64,000 nucleotides of DNA from contig NC_088790.1 in NCBI RefSeq assembly GCF_949628265.1, positions 22,386,545 through 22,450,544 of the forward strand, read 5' to 3'. Position numbers and translations under genes: made by a program. The notes beneath the pieces were generated by a model. It saw nothing but the letters and a program-made list of their open reading frames with translations, did not search any database and was not told the DNA's origin. The first letter of the stretch is position 1, and each line of letters begins with the position of its first letter. Positions 52,701 to 60,613 of the stretch are shown piece after piece. This DNA is from Cloeon dipterum (lineage: Eukaryota > Arthropoda > Insecta > Ephemeroptera > Baetidae).

Positions 52701-54297
52701 TCTTTTTCAAATGCTCCAGGTTCGAATTTTGTTTCACAAACATAAAGCGTGAAGGGTACGACAGCTGTTTTCCAGCCCTTCATGAAAATTGGATGTGTCT
52801 TAGTTAGAATTAATTTCTCTTTTGATGCCGTGCACGCACACGCACACACTCCTTAGAGGCACTATTTCAAAACTTTGCTCTTACGTTAATGGTTCGTGAT
52901 CCGTGAAATATTCTTCGCAATAAGTGAATTGATCGTTCATTTTTTTCCTTTATTATTTTAATAAAACCTGGGGATTTATATGGAGTTGTATTATTTGCGT
53001 CAGAATTTATTTATTCACTAAGCGCTCTTTTACCTAGATTAATTCATCGTCTGTAATTATTTCAATTTTTTCATCGTGAATTTGTAGTATCGTATAAGTT
53101 TTGATAATTTTATTTTTTACTTGGTTAATACTAGCCAGTAAATAAAATAGTTCGATTGCTCAAAATATGCTACAGGACCCATGTTTGTCACGCTAGCGTG
53201 CTTTTTTAGGAGTCTGTGCGTGTGCAGCAAAAAAAATACACAATTCCTAACATGGACATCCGGTCAGCTACCTGGATGTCTGGATGAGTGGCAGGCACTC
53301 ATTCACTCACTATACTGCTTGCTTCTTTTGTCAATACGAGGGAGTATAACAAAGAGATGTCATGGGGGGTACACTCTCTCTCGGAACGCGTTTGAACAAG
53401 TTCGAGGGAGAGGATTAATGGCAGTGCATGGTATTGCTTAACTCGTCAGGGTTGCATTTGTTTGCTTAGCACCCGGTTTTTTTCCACTCAATTTTTACCA
53501 ATTTCTTGCGCAAGAAATGCAATAAATGAATTTTTCCCCTATGAAAATCTCAAATTTTTGGTCGGAAGTGGTTTCTCTAATTCCTCTACAGTGCATTTTT
53601 TAAATTGCTATTTGTTGCCTCAATTTCCTCCAAAAATGTATCTCTAAAAATTGTTCAAGTCGAGGTCATGTGCTAATAATTAGAAAATTATTGAAAACCG
53701 AGGTGCAAACGTGGTCTGCAAGAAACTGGTAAAAAAAAAAAAAAAACGGTACACAGCATTAAAAAAAGGGTTTTTGCAACCCTGGATAACATAAAAACCA
53801 ATAAAACAAATTTAGTAGGCCGCAAAAATATTTTCAATGAAGAGATAAATGAAAAAACGAGAGGATCGCTGCTATAACATGATCTCTTCATTTTCCTCGT
53901 GAGTTATGACGAAATAGAACCATGACACAACTTTCATTAAAAGAAAAGCTATGACGGCACCGCAATATCAAACGCACAGTGGTACATAACTTTTGAATTT
54001 CGTCAATTATAAAACCTACAAAGAAAAAAAAGGAAAAACACAGGGACACGTGTTTGAGGGATGACTTCGTCTAATTTTAAAATCGACAATATTCTTCTTG
54101 ATGTGCACGAAATTTTAAAATTATAATTATTGTTTAACTTAAAAAAAATGTTTAGCACTAACCTGCCACCAGTCCTGGTTGGTGTGTTTGAGCAGGAGCA
54201 GTTTCTCGCCCTGCCTGATGGAAACGAGCCGGCCGTCCTTGGTGGTGTAGTCAAAGTTGTAGAGCACACGCACGAACATATTATCGCCACCCTCCAT
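16593..54297 (-). CDS. Large Rho GTPase-activating protein, ARHGAP9/12/15/27 family (SH3-WW-PH-RhoGAP)
   Basis: The product is predicted to switch off Rho/Rac/Cdc42-type GTPases at membranes. Nineteen exons join with matching phase: 54297-54163, 51717-51019, 49374-49132, 36383-36108, 35250-35098, 30706-30444, 28012-27698, 26646-25755, 22707-22570, 20097-19877, 19112-19037, 18978-18835, 18769-18572, 18517-18367, 18313-18182, 18126-17939, 17880-17742, 17688-17583, 16764-16593. The total is 4641 bases, or 1546 residues. Order: SH3 (about 5-65), disordered, WW1 (about 420-450), WW2 (about 475-515), disordered to 992, WW3 (993-1020), PH (about 1138-1250), RhoGAP (about 1340-1545). Human ARHGAP12 and ARHGAP27 are about 850-890 aa with the same order. 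ATG 54297 has an in-frame TGA two codons upstream. An extra exon in the 12.7 kb third intron cannot be excluded; the exon 6 acceptor is the least certain junction. Confidence 0.85.
17583..17688 (-). CDS. RhoGAP gene, exon 18: GAP domain helices
   Basis: This exon encodes about 35 residues including RQFRGLVQQMPKENRATLKF, the family's VQ.LP..NR.T...L helix pair. It enters in phase 1 and leaves in phase 2, fitting exons 17 and 19. Confidence 0.87.
17742..17880 (-). CDS. RhoGAP gene, exon 17: GAP domain core
   Basis: This exon encodes VDQNNLAVLD, then HVLTGALKLFFRELKEPLIP, which is the hallmark GALK.FFRELPEPL helix of RhoGAP domains carrying the conserved Lys/Arg. The donor is GTATGT and the exon starts in phase 0. 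Confidence 0.9.
17939..18126 (-). CDS. RhoGAP gene, exon 16: arginine-finger segment
   Basis: The segment DGIYRASGNLSQVQKIR contains the catalytic arginine finger (the R of GIYR.SGN), so the domain should be active. It is preceded by IPKFVLECINAIEKK, the usual helix before the finger. Confidence 0.9.
18182..18517 (-). CDS. RhoGAP gene, exons 14-15: PH-GAP linker and start of the GAP domain
   Basis: Exon 14 (18517-18367) is a Pro/Ser-rich linker. Exon 15 (18313-18182) encodes LRKFFKRRPTMESLVKKGI, matching the LKKFL.RRPS...L..KGLI segment in ARHGAP15 and ARHGAP12 that leads into the catalytic domain. Phases 1 then 1 fit exon 16. An unusually small 53-base intron separates the two exons. Confidence 0.85.
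18572..18769 (-). CDS. RhoGAP gene, exon 13: C-terminal half of the PH domain
   Basis: This exon encodes 66 residues with LSSKKNTFLI and ESWFNQISLA, the last strands and C-terminal Trp helix of a PH domain. Phase 0 at both ends. It pairs with exon 12 to make a complete PH domain for phosphoinositide or membrane binding. Confidence 0.83.
18835..19112 (-). CDS. RhoGAP gene, exons 11-12: N-terminal half of the PH domain
   Basis: Exon 11 (19112-19037) is a short Ser/Pro linker. Exon 12 (18978-18835) encodes TILKEGQITRTKVMESKKK, then KKNWSPAWALLTSDCMYFFK, the KNW...W..L....L.FYKD pattern of ARHGAP15-type PH domains. Confidence 0.83.
19113..19876 (-). other. RhoGAP gene intron 10
   Basis: AT-rich intron with GTGAGT donor and TTCTTAG acceptor. 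I see no other feature in it. Confidence 0.5.
19877..20097 (-). CDS. RhoGAP gene, exon 10: linker between WW3 and PH
   Basis: This exon encodes about 74 residues with a short amphipathic helix (LKKLELQLQQAADDL) followed by an Arg/Pro/Ser stretch. The acceptor could be either AG of a CAGCAG pair (start 20097 or 20094), adding or dropping one Gln. It ends in phase 2. Confidence 0.78.
20098..22569 (-). other. RhoGAP gene intron 9
   Basis: A 2.5 kb AT-rich intron. Scattered short open frames have no family resemblance, and I see no repeats or structured RNA. Confidence 0.45.
22570..22707 (-). CDS. RhoGAP gene, exon 9: third WW domain
   Basis: Spliced at GTGTTGCAG/TGG, the exon begins with the first Trp of a WW domain. 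WFSSSDNEGRLYFF follows, and the second Trp comes 22 residues after the first (NESSWSLPQ); a proline-rich tail ends in APPPR. The frame is also open upstream to ATG 22776, which would give an isoform starting just before this domain. Confidence 0.8.
22708..23060 (-). promoter_or_regulatory. Possible internal promoter and alternative first exon of the RhoGAP gene
   Basis: A GC- and CpG-rich patch lies in otherwise AT-rich intron. It contains ATG 22776 in frame with the WW3 exon, with an in-frame TGA about 17 codons further upstream. The extra residues would be MRLKRDSVFDDELTGVTTIS plus three more. This is inference; no TATA box is evident. Confidence 0.4.
23061..25754 (-). other. RhoGAP gene intron 8, remainder
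   Basis: About 2.7 kb of AT-rich intron. I see no coding frame with family features and no clear repeats. Confidence 0.45.
25755..26646 (-). CDS. RhoGAP gene, exon 8: large disordered proline/serine-rich segment
   Basis: This is the gene's largest exon, 297 residues. It has runs such as PQPPPRRKK, PTPPTRPPPE and PSKLPPPPLERK, which are SH3-ligand-like, and basic Ser motifs (RKSSLQRKESLERKK) that look like kinase sites. A structured-looking stretch, YGKFSVHVVERKTYYPEITK, is followed by an acidic tail. The codons are GC-rich against AT-rich introns. It is entered in phase 2 and left in phase 0. No known domain is evident. Confidence 0.8.
26647..27697 (-). other. RhoGAP gene intron 7
   Basis: A 1.05 kb AT-rich intron. 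I see nothing further in it. Confidence 0.45.
27698..28012 (-). CDS. RhoGAP gene, exon 7: linker with acidic helix
   Basis: This exon encodes about 105 residues. GGWKENPLFTGIEPQQ is followed by likely helical segments (FQSLCDEARRVSTDLLKELD and RLTQEALSLVDEALIEHAV). The acceptor is CATACACAG; phase 2 at both ends fits its neighbours. Confidence 0.78.
29432..29534. mobile_element. 103-base MITE-like element with perfect terminal inverted repeats
   Basis: The ends TGTCAGGGTTTTGCCT (29432-29447) and AGGCAAAACCCTGACA (29519-29534) are perfect 16-base inverted repeats. The direct repeat CACGT sits immediately outside both (29427-29431 and 29535-29539), as a target-site duplication would. There is no coding capacity, so it is a non-autonomous DNA-transposon remnant; the superfamily is not assignable by eye. 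Confidence 0.78.
30349..30369 (+). repeat. (CGGG)n microsatellite
   Basis: A short GC-rich tandem repeat lies just downstream of the exon 6 donor, inside intron 6 of the RhoGAP gene. Confidence 0.8.
30444..30706 (-). CDS. RhoGAP gene, exon 6: linker after WW2
   Basis: This exon encodes about 88 residues (GRDPPLPGNVSEWLHNLRR, then Ser/Ala/Lys-rich). It starts in phase 0 if the acceptor is GGGAAG/GCGCAC and ends in phase 2. The open frame continues upstream to about 30781, so another phase-0 acceptor (CAG/CAC near 30740) is possible. Neither choice supplies a well-placed second Trp for WW2. Confidence 0.7.
30707..35097 (-). other. RhoGAP gene intron 5, with a GC-rich island
   Basis: A 4.4 kb intron, mostly AT-rich. 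It holds a (GA)n tract at 32019-32038 and a GC/CpG-rich segment at about 32.4-33.0 kb that may be another internal promoter. Long open frames over the GC-rich segment exist on both strands, but this is what GC-rich sequence gives by chance. Confidence 0.45.
32019..32038 (+). repeat. (GA)n microsatellite
   Basis: About ten uninterrupted GA units in an intron. In insects such tracts often bind GAGA-type factors, but that is not shown here. Confidence 0.85.
35098..35250 (-). CDS. RhoGAP gene, exon 5: second WW domain (first part)
   Basis: This exon encodes a Ser/Arg linker, then LVLPPGWDEYYDRDERQAFY, then IHKPTGAK at the donor: the first Trp and central beta strands of a WW domain. The second Trp would have to come from exon 6, which does not obviously supply one. 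Phase 0 at both ends. Confidence 0.85.
35251..36107 (-). other. RhoGAP gene intron 4, with a dispersed repeat
   Basis: AT-rich intron. Bases 35641-35950 are a diverged copy of the element at 53447-53784. Confidence 0.5.
35641..35950 (+). mobile_element. CAGGG-ended dispersed repeat, copy 1
   Basis: It starts CAGGG and ends CAACCCAG. In the same order it shares with 53447-53784: CCAATTTC, CAAGAAATG, CAAGTCGAGGT.ATGTGC, ATTA.TGAAAAC and a GTTTTTG.CAACCC end. There is no open frame and no clear target duplication. It looks like a short non-autonomous transposon family. Confidence 0.65.
36108..36383 (-). CDS. RhoGAP gene, exon 4: first WW domain
   Basis: This exon encodes an acidic run (SLDDDDDDE), a Pro-rich stretch, then a full WW domain: RVLPGGWSEFRTENGRAYYF followed by SITGIKSWKPPRT, with both Trps and the closing Pro. 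Starting at AAG/AAC (36383) it is in phase 0, matching exon 3; the nearby CCCCAG/CAAG acceptor (36387) would break the frame. Confidence 0.87.
38167..38204. other. Strong short hairpin
   Basis: Arms of 16-17 bases (CGCGAGTGGAGTTCGG and CCGATACTCCAATCGCG) pair with two interruptions around a five-base loop. It is too short for a typical insect miRNA precursor. Confidence 0.6.
42677..42781. other. Two perfect palindromes within about 100 bases
   Basis: CGTGAGGTGTTACCTCACG (42677-42695) is an 8-base perfect palindrome around a three-base centre. CAGCCGGC (42759-42766) and GCCGGCTG (42774-42781) form a second. They could be dimeric transcription-factor sites in the large intron. Confidence 0.5.
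49132..49374 (-). CDS. RhoGAP gene, exon 3: disordered linker
   Basis: This exon encodes 81 residues, starting LLRRISIPHAALAFKNQTYH after CCGCAG. An acidic stretch and Ser/Arg-rich sequence (RGRPRSSSDTGLG) follow, then LKRNQKV at a GTGAGT donor. Phase 0 at both ends. No domain. Confidence 0.78.
49375..51018 (-). other. RhoGAP gene intron 2
   Basis: An AT-rich 1.6 kb intron. It contains the inverted repeat at 50366-50467. Confidence 0.45.
50366..50467. repeat. Inverted repeat of about 102 bases
   Basis: CGTCAGGAAAAATCC (50366-50380) and GGATTTTCCCTGACG (50453-50467) are inverted copies with one mismatch. Size and (GTCAGG) ends resemble the 29.43 kb element, but no target duplication is visible. 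Confidence 0.6.
51019..51717 (-). CDS. RhoGAP gene, exon 2: end of SH3 and disordered region
   Basis: It opens with VLRNPESKPFYVPAAYVREC, the last SH3 strands (the P.YV of the ligand groove) of ARHGAP27/12. About 210 Ser/Asp/Arg-rich residues without a known domain follow, including KKPVPSPRINVLSKSLETLA and SYEWDKSPDENRE at the donor. Phase 0 at both ends, 233 residues. Confidence 0.85.
51718..54162 (-). other. RhoGAP gene intron 1, with a dispersed repeat
   Basis: An AT-rich 2.4 kb intron containing copy 2 of the CAGGG-ended element (53447-53784). Nothing else is recognised. Confidence 0.45.
53447..53784 (+). mobile_element. CAGGG-ended dispersed repeat, copy 2
   Basis: The ends CAGGGTTGCA (53447-53456) and TGCAACCCTG (53775-53784) are perfect 10-base inverted repeats around 338 bases. 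The interior matches 35641-35950 in the same orientation and order and includes a poly-A tract. No transposase is encoded and no clear target duplication is visible. Confidence 0.7.
54163..54297 (-). CDS. RhoGAP gene, exon 1: start codon and SH3 domain
   Basis: It encodes 45 residues starting MEGGDNMFVRVLYNFDY. This is the ALYDY-like SH3 opening, followed by KDGRLVSIRQGEKLLLL and the double Trp of NQDWWQ at the donor. The pattern KDGR.V.IR..E is that of ARHGAP27/12. TGA is in frame just upstream of ATG 54297, so the start is firm. Confidence 0.9.
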
Positions 54298-55053
54298 GCT
54301 GGGTCACTGAGATTCACCCTTCCGAAGAGTCAAATTCACGCACTAAAAAGAAGCTCCGGGCGGGCTGCGAACCGCACCCATGTCGCTTTATCTCTCAGGC
54401 ACACACCATCGCACGGAACGGCCACCTGTTGACGCGAAGACCGAGAGGCACACACTGAGAAACCAGGTTTAACTGTCCGGCACTACGCCAGCCGCCAGCT
54501 GACGAGAGTTAGCTCCGCCCCTTACGGCCCTTTTTGCCGCTTCCAGTTCTCCTGATTGTGAGCCTGAAATTTCTTTCTTATTGTTGCGCCGCAGCGGCAG
54601 ACAAACAGCCGACTGCTTGCAGCAGTGCGCTATGCTTATGCTGCTGCTAACCCAGATTTCGGAGGAGCTGTGCTCGGTCATCGCGGAGGAAGTGAATCAG
54701 ACTCTATAAGATAAAACGCTAGAGCCTCTGGGGATGCAAATTATGTTAAAATAAGATAAATCAAACGCAAGTGTAAATTTTGAGTACAAACAAATTACTA
54801 TTATTATTGTAACAAATTTTAAATTTTATAACATTTAGTCTTGTGCAGCGTAGGTTAATCTTCATTTTATAATACTGACAACAATTCTGTAAAAGGCAGT
54901 TACATGGCGTCAAGATTCTAAAAATATTAATAATTTAGTGATACAAGGCACCAAGAGAAATAAGGCTTGATTAGATCTCATCTAATTAGAATAGTTAACA
55001 TTATATTTGTCAAAGTAGGCACCGATATTTTTGTTGCTTCGATTGCGAGCGGA
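54298..55053 (-). promoter_or_regulatory. Spacer between RSU1 stop and the RhoGAP start; GC-rich 5' part
   Basis: Bases 54300-54700 are GC/CpG-rich and probably hold the 5' UTR and promoter of the RhoGAP gene. The AT-rich part next to 55053 should be the 3' UTR of RSU1. I see no clear TATA box. Confidence 0.5.
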
Positions 55054-58000
55054 CTAGCTTTGCTGCCTTCGTGGCAAACGAGAGGCCTTCTTGCTCTTGT
55101 CAATTGTCTTTGGCGGCGGAGCCCCACGGCTTGAGATGTGACGGTTGTAAAGACTGAAATCACGTTTGAAAATCATTTTAGGTTCGGTCTAGTAATTTCA
55201 AGTTGAATTCCCTAAAGTATTTTAATAAGCCCACTGATTTGAAAAGGTTAATAAAAAACAAATATAACCTTTTCTGCCAGGGATTGGATTTATGCTGATA
55301 GGCATTAAAGGTAGTTTATTGTTTACAGAGCAAACAGTAAATTGATTGAACGTTGAATTAATCACATACGTTGAATTTTACTAGTGATGATTCATTTAAC
55401 ACAATTTAACTTTGAAACAAATGCATTCTTGTTCTTGTTAGTTTTCCAGTGTAATAACTTTGGTCAAAATTAAAATCATTCACGATTCACGAGGACAATT
55501 TTCAACTGAATCCAAATGATGAATTATTTTTATTACATGGATCCCTGATTTATTTTTTAAGTATAATGTTTACTACATTTTTCCTACATAGGTCTCATGC
55601 AAGCTACTTTTCACCCTTTTCACATAGTAAATATCTGCATAGTCATTTGTTAAGAGAAAATAGAGGAAAGTTAAAAGGTAGATTGTAATTACAACTACCC
55701 AAAGACAGGGCGCTGCCATCAATACTAAACCACGAAATACTAACCACAGTAGGAAAATGCAAAAAATAATTTGATGGTAAAGCAAAATTTCTGGGAAACT
55801 ATTCAATTAAAAGTAAAAAGCACATTACTTTTGTCATTCATATCAGTTCATTGATTTTAGAATTTAGAATAGGTTTAAACAACAGATAAGGTTTTTAATT
55901 AATGTGTTCCCACGTGGTTAGACGGTGCATGTAACTGGATTTAACTGTCATTCACAATGAACATGTTGGGGTTCAACGTTTACTAAAAAGCTAACTCAAT
56001 AAATGTCTCTTAAATAGGATGGTTCAAGAAAAAAAGTTATTTTTAAGTTACACTGCAGCTTGTTATAAATTTAATACTGAAGTTAGTTTTTGTTCTAAAA
56101 GAATGACTATTTTTAAAATGACACACAGAAGCACAGATAGCAGCTCATTTGGTTTGAGAAAATTGATAGAACATTTTTAGACTTAATTTTTGGCAACCCT
56201 GACCCCTGGTTCAATACTTAACACAGGAAAATTATCTTCATTTTTAAATCAAAATCTAACATATTGGAATGTTTGTTAATAAATATGATGTTGATCAGAA
56301 CAATAGCTTAGAATTTCTATCACTTATTAAATATTTGCAGTTGTTTTGAAAACCAATTGAGGGCACTGAAACCCAGGACAAAGCCATAATATGAATGTTT
56401 TTCGGAATTTATGGAAAATTATATTATAAAATTAGCTGTGCAACTTGTCAAATACTATTTTCCCTGATGAACTAATTTTAACCAATTTTGGACTGACCAA
56501 TAGGTTTGAATGATTTACAACTGGCTTCTAGATCTTAAAAATCACTCTAAGTGATGTAAATCCTGGGAATCAAACCTTTTCATTTTGTGAAACTCACATT
56601 AAGACAAGCTAAATTATTTTAAAGAGATTTCTGATCCCCAAAATTAAGTATTTTAATTTTCCCTGAATTTGAAATGAGGTTGAAGGACAAAACAACCTTT
56701 CAAAATTAAAAGAATATGATTGACGTAATACGATTCCACTAGCAAGTATTTTTTTAAGATTTTGATCACTGGATTAAAATTGTGGTACTCACTATCGGTA
56801 GGTCTCAGTGCGAATGTAGTCCAGTACGTGAGAGACTCCAATCTGGAGCTGGTCAGCAATGGGGGTGACCCAGGGGTTGTTCTCCAGCTTGAGCACGGAC
56901 TTGCTGCTGACCATGTCCAGCGTAGCTAGTAAATTTCATCAAATTAAAAGCACATTCTTTTAGGGTTGTTAAGAAATTTACCCAGCTCAGGGGGCAGCAT
57001 TGTCAGCCTGTTGCCCTGCAGGTGGATCTCCCTGATGCGCTGCAATTCACCAATTTCCTTTGGGATGTCGATCAGATCATTTTCACGCAGCACAAGCTGG
57101 CAAGGCGATGTTCAATTATAATCTTTTCATAAAATGTGAGGAAATTTGGCTTACAATCTGCAGGTTTTTCAAGTTTCCCACCTCGGGAGGGAGGAACTCA
57201 AAGTCGTTGTCGCCCAGGTAGAGCGCGCGGAGAGTTTCGATCATGAAAAAGTTCCCAGGCAGACTGCTTTCGTTCAGGTTGTTGTAGGTCAGGTCCAAGA
57301 CCTCCAGGGCAGGGAAGGCGCCAAATCCTCTGGGCAGGGAGTTCAGCCTGTTGATGCTGAAAGAGGGCAACTAGTTTTTAAAAATTATCGGGAAAACTTT
57401 AGGCGGAATTTTACCTCAGATTGAGAATACGCAGTTTCGGCATGGAGGATAGCGAGGTGGGCAGCTCTTCAATCTGGTTGTTGGCGAAATTCAGAATTTC
57501 CAGGTTTGTCAAGTTGGCAAGGCTAGGCGGAATGGCTGGAATCATGAAGATTTGAATTCAGATTTTATATTATCTTCAGAACAACTTTCTTACTGTGAAG
57601 TTTGTTGTGGCTCAGAGTCAATCGAGTGATGTTAATCATGTTCACTGAAAATAAAACAGATTTTTGTTTTAACATCTTGATTTTTTTAATTTAAAAGAAA
57701 AGTCGTCTTTTCTTTAAGCACAGATTTGACAATCTTTTAAAAAATGGTAAAATAAATAGATTTCCTTGGTTTAAGTATAATGAATTTGAGTCTAAAGAAT
57801 TGGAATAATAATAATATTGTAGCTCATCTCATTTTATTTAATTTAAAGATTTATACAGCCAAATTGGTTTTAAAATTGGTATGAGTGAGCAAAAGTTTCG
57901 TGAAATACATATATTCAGTAATAATTTTCATCCCAATCTCTAATCTCTTGATTGGGTATTTTTAATTGAAATTGATAAATTATATTGCATCAAATTTAAT

Positions 58001-58510
58001 TGTGATTTTTCTTACTTATGCATTAACCGTCCAATTATTTAGATTTATATTTTTTATCTCTCCACGAACAAATGAGCTTCTTTGTTTTTGCATACACATT
58101 TAATGAGTGACCTCAGCTGACAGAAATAACACACATGGCGGGCGGGGACGACGAGGAAAAGGACCGTCTGTTTCTCATCTGAGACGAAACAGCCGTAAAA
58201 GTCGCCCAATTTTTCCTGGCACCGTGCCAAAAGTGCATTCGGCACACGCAGAGAAAAAAACATCGGCGGGATGAGGGCTAATTTTGTCCCTCGGAGCCAC
58301 ACCTACGCGCGAATGGCCATTGTACGTCAGCGGCGGGCGAGTACTTTAGAAAGCAAGTTTCCTTATTTAGTCATGGCCTCGGCGGCATCTCTTTCTAAAC
58401 TCACGCAGGCCGGGCATCTCTTCGAAGGCTGAAATGCCTTTGTCCATCAGGTCGAGCTCCGGATTGCCGATTTCTTTGGCTTCGTCCAGCACCTTCTTCG
58501 CCTTTGACAT
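55054..58510 (-). CDS. RSU1: Ras suppressor protein 1 (leucine-rich-repeat, IPP-complex partner)
   Basis: RSU1 (icarus in Drosophila) is a leucine-rich-repeat protein that binds PINCH and works with integrin-linked kinase at integrin adhesions. Seven exons join in phase: 58510-58405, 57644-57594, 57535-57415, 57356-57155, 57096-56982, 56925-56793 and 55153-55054. They give 828 bases and 275 residues; human RSU1 has 277. Diagnostic blocks are LPRGFGAFPALEVLDLTYNN, LPGNFFMIETLRALYLGDND, IREIHLQGNRLTMLPPELG, NNPWVTPIADQ and SHVLDYIRTETYRYLYNRH, with a basic tail (TIDKSKKASRLPRRQQS). The conserved start is ATG 58510 (MSKAKKVL); an in-frame ATG at 58552 could add 14 residues. The complete LRR set is present and no key region is missing. 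Confidence 0.95.
55154..56792 (-). other. RSU1 intron 6, with a possible alternative terminal exon
   Basis: An AT-rich 1.6 kb intron. It contains the hydrophobic open frame at 55573-55802 described separately. Confidence 0.45.
55573..55802 (-). CDS. Possible alternative last exon of RSU1, or chance hydrophobic ORF
   Basis: After TTGAATAG there is an open frame of about 76 codons. Its phase fits exon 6 of RSU1 (TA plus T gives Tyr). It encodes two strongly hydrophobic segments (IIFCIFLLWLVFRGLVLMAA and CLWVVVITIYLLTFLYFLL), then a charged tail ending in a stop. AATAAA follows within about 20 bases. No ATG opens it, so it cannot be a free-standing gene as seen. AT-rich DNA often yields hydrophobic frames, so confidence is low. 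Confidence 0.2.
57645..58404 (-). other. RSU1 intron 1
   Basis: A 760-base intron. Its 5' part (58140-58340) is GC-rich and near the promoter. No open frame of interest. Confidence 0.5.
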
Positions 58511-60115
58511 CTTGTTGTTTGTTGGTATACACGACACTGGTGCTTGCTGCATTGCGCGCGCACCTCTTGATAACAGCGGGCGAGAATTAAACAAACTACA
58601 AATGGGAGCACTTGTGCCTGCTCGCCCTATCCACGCACCAACACTTGGACTTGTGAGAGTTTGTTCGGTCTGATGACGTCACAAGCTCGCTTACTCATTC
58701 ACTAAAAAAGACTGATCTGCTGGAATGTTTGAAAAAGGTTGAGATGCTCGCCATCTATTGGCACTCGAAGAAACTATTTTGAAAACGACGTACTGCTCCT
58801 GCGTGTTGCAGCGATTGATGGAAATAATTTCGGGAAATTTCCCGACTTCTCTAGACTGGAGTTGTGTTCTCGAAAATACGATTGAAATTTCTGGAAAATA
58901 CTGGAAGTGGAAGCTCAATATGACTGGAGTAATGATGATCGAAGTTTAATTAATTTTTGAGCACATTTAAATTAGAGATGAAAAAATGGGTAGTAATAAT
59001 TATTAATTAAGTATCAAAACTCGGCAATAATGGGAAAATTTCTATTCGATAAATTTCAAATTTCCTAACACTATTTTGCTCCATAATAGTAAATAAATGA
59101 ATTCGGAATATGACGCTTTTATTTATTTCATTAATAAACAAAATAGTTTGTCAATAATTTTATTTAATTATAAATTCCACAAATTTTACCAACAAAATCG
59201 TCAACGTAACTACAATGTTACAATATTACCAATATTACATGCAAATAATCCTCTCCCACATGTCCCACATACACAATTTTATCGCAAATAAAATATAATA
59301 AATTCTCTATTGTTAAATTGATGTTATTTCTTGGCATTTTAAATATTAATTGCACATTCCATGGTCATATTTTAAATATCAAATCCTTAAAAAGGTTTTT
59401 GTTGATCTGAGTATAATGTGTTTAACATTTTAAGTTAAATTAATCTTATTTAATACAGCGAGATGTTTATTTTTTTGTTACAAAGGAGAATATATATATA
59501 AATAACATTGAACACTTAAACAATTCTTGCCACACTTTTAGTGTGCTTAATCTGCATAAATTTTGCATCAACCAGCAACAAAATTATGAAAATTATATTT
59601 AAACTAAACATTTTAAACCAGTTTAGGATGATGTGGGTCCACTGCTTCAGTATAAAGAACAGTAGTAGTTGTTAAATTATTTAATTATTAAAAATCTCCT
59701 GGCAAAATTGGATAATCCAAGCAAACATTTTAATAATTTACTTTGTGCTCTATAGTGTAGCAAGCATTGCTTTACAGTGAACATTTTATCAAAATGATGT
59801 CAATATTTTTGCTGTTTTTGAACACATTGATGTTCACTTGATTTGATTTTAATTAAATTGAGCAGATTACAAGTAAAAATGAGAATTCCCTATCAAAAAT
59901 TAATTTACCGAACACCACGCGTACGACTGGAAATAATGAGCAAAGAAAGAATTAATGCCGACCGGCAAAACTGCCGATTTTCTCGAATATTTTCTCCATG
60001 TTGCTAAATAAGAACGAAGGTATCTATGTCTGTATTAATGTTTTTATAAATAGCAAAGTGCAAAAATAGCAAAAAGTTTAGAAATTTCCGAAAAATTGCA
60101 GCATAAACGTGCTTG
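58511..60115. other. Intergenic region between RSU1 and the first sHSP gene
   Basis: The divergent spacer. Bases near 58511-58680 are the likely 5' UTR and promoter of RSU1. The remainder is very AT-rich with no recognised feature until the heat-shock elements at 60116. Confidence 0.5.
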
Positions 60116-60152
60116 GAAAATTCTCGACTTACTAGCGCTTTCGAGAAAATTC
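60116..60152 (+). promoter_or_regulatory. Heat-shock elements upstream of sHSP gene 1
   Basis: TTCgaGAAaaTTC (60140-60152) is a perfect three-unit inverted NGAAN array. GAAaaTTCtcGAC (60116-60128) is a second, two and a half unit site. They lie about 30-70 bases upstream of the TATA box, the classic position for heat-shock-factor trimers. Confidence 0.85.
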
Positions 60153-60183
60153 TGGCTCGTTCTGCACTCCCGACCTCTATCAA

Positions 60184-60190
60184 TATAAAG
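60184..60190 (+). promoter_or_regulatory. TATA box of sHSP gene 1
   Basis: TATAAAG follows the heat-shock elements. The same CAATATAAAGCGG context precedes sHSP gene 2, so the core promoter was duplicated with the gene. Confidence 0.8.
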
Positions 60191-60613
60191 CGGCCGGCCG
60201 GCGCTGCCAAGCCAGACACAAAGCAACCACAGCTGAGTGAGAGCAAGAGCACATCTGCCCAACACACAAACGGTTTTCGCCACCCCTATTTGATCTGTTT
60301 CTACATCAACTGTCATATTGCAAGCAGGTAGGACATTTTCGATGTTTACCCTAATTAGCGAACCAAATGAAATGTTTTACTATGAGAGCCCTTATTAATT
60401 ATACATTTTATACAGTTAAAAACACATTAAATTTTTAAAGAAAAGTATTCCTCAATATTATTAATTTAGTCTAATCTGGTACATAGACAAACAGAATATT
60501 TCTAGGGCATTGATGTTAGAATAACTAACCAAATTTATTAAATTTCGATTTTCAGTGGACTCTTGTCATCATTTTAAACTTAATGCATTTTCATTTATGT
60601 GGTTTCAGCCAAA

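Noticed and set aside
55573-55806. Independent small membrane-protein gene
   Set aside because: The frame has no ATG at its start; the first in-frame ATG falls inside the first hydrophobic segment. Kept only as a possible RSU1 exon.
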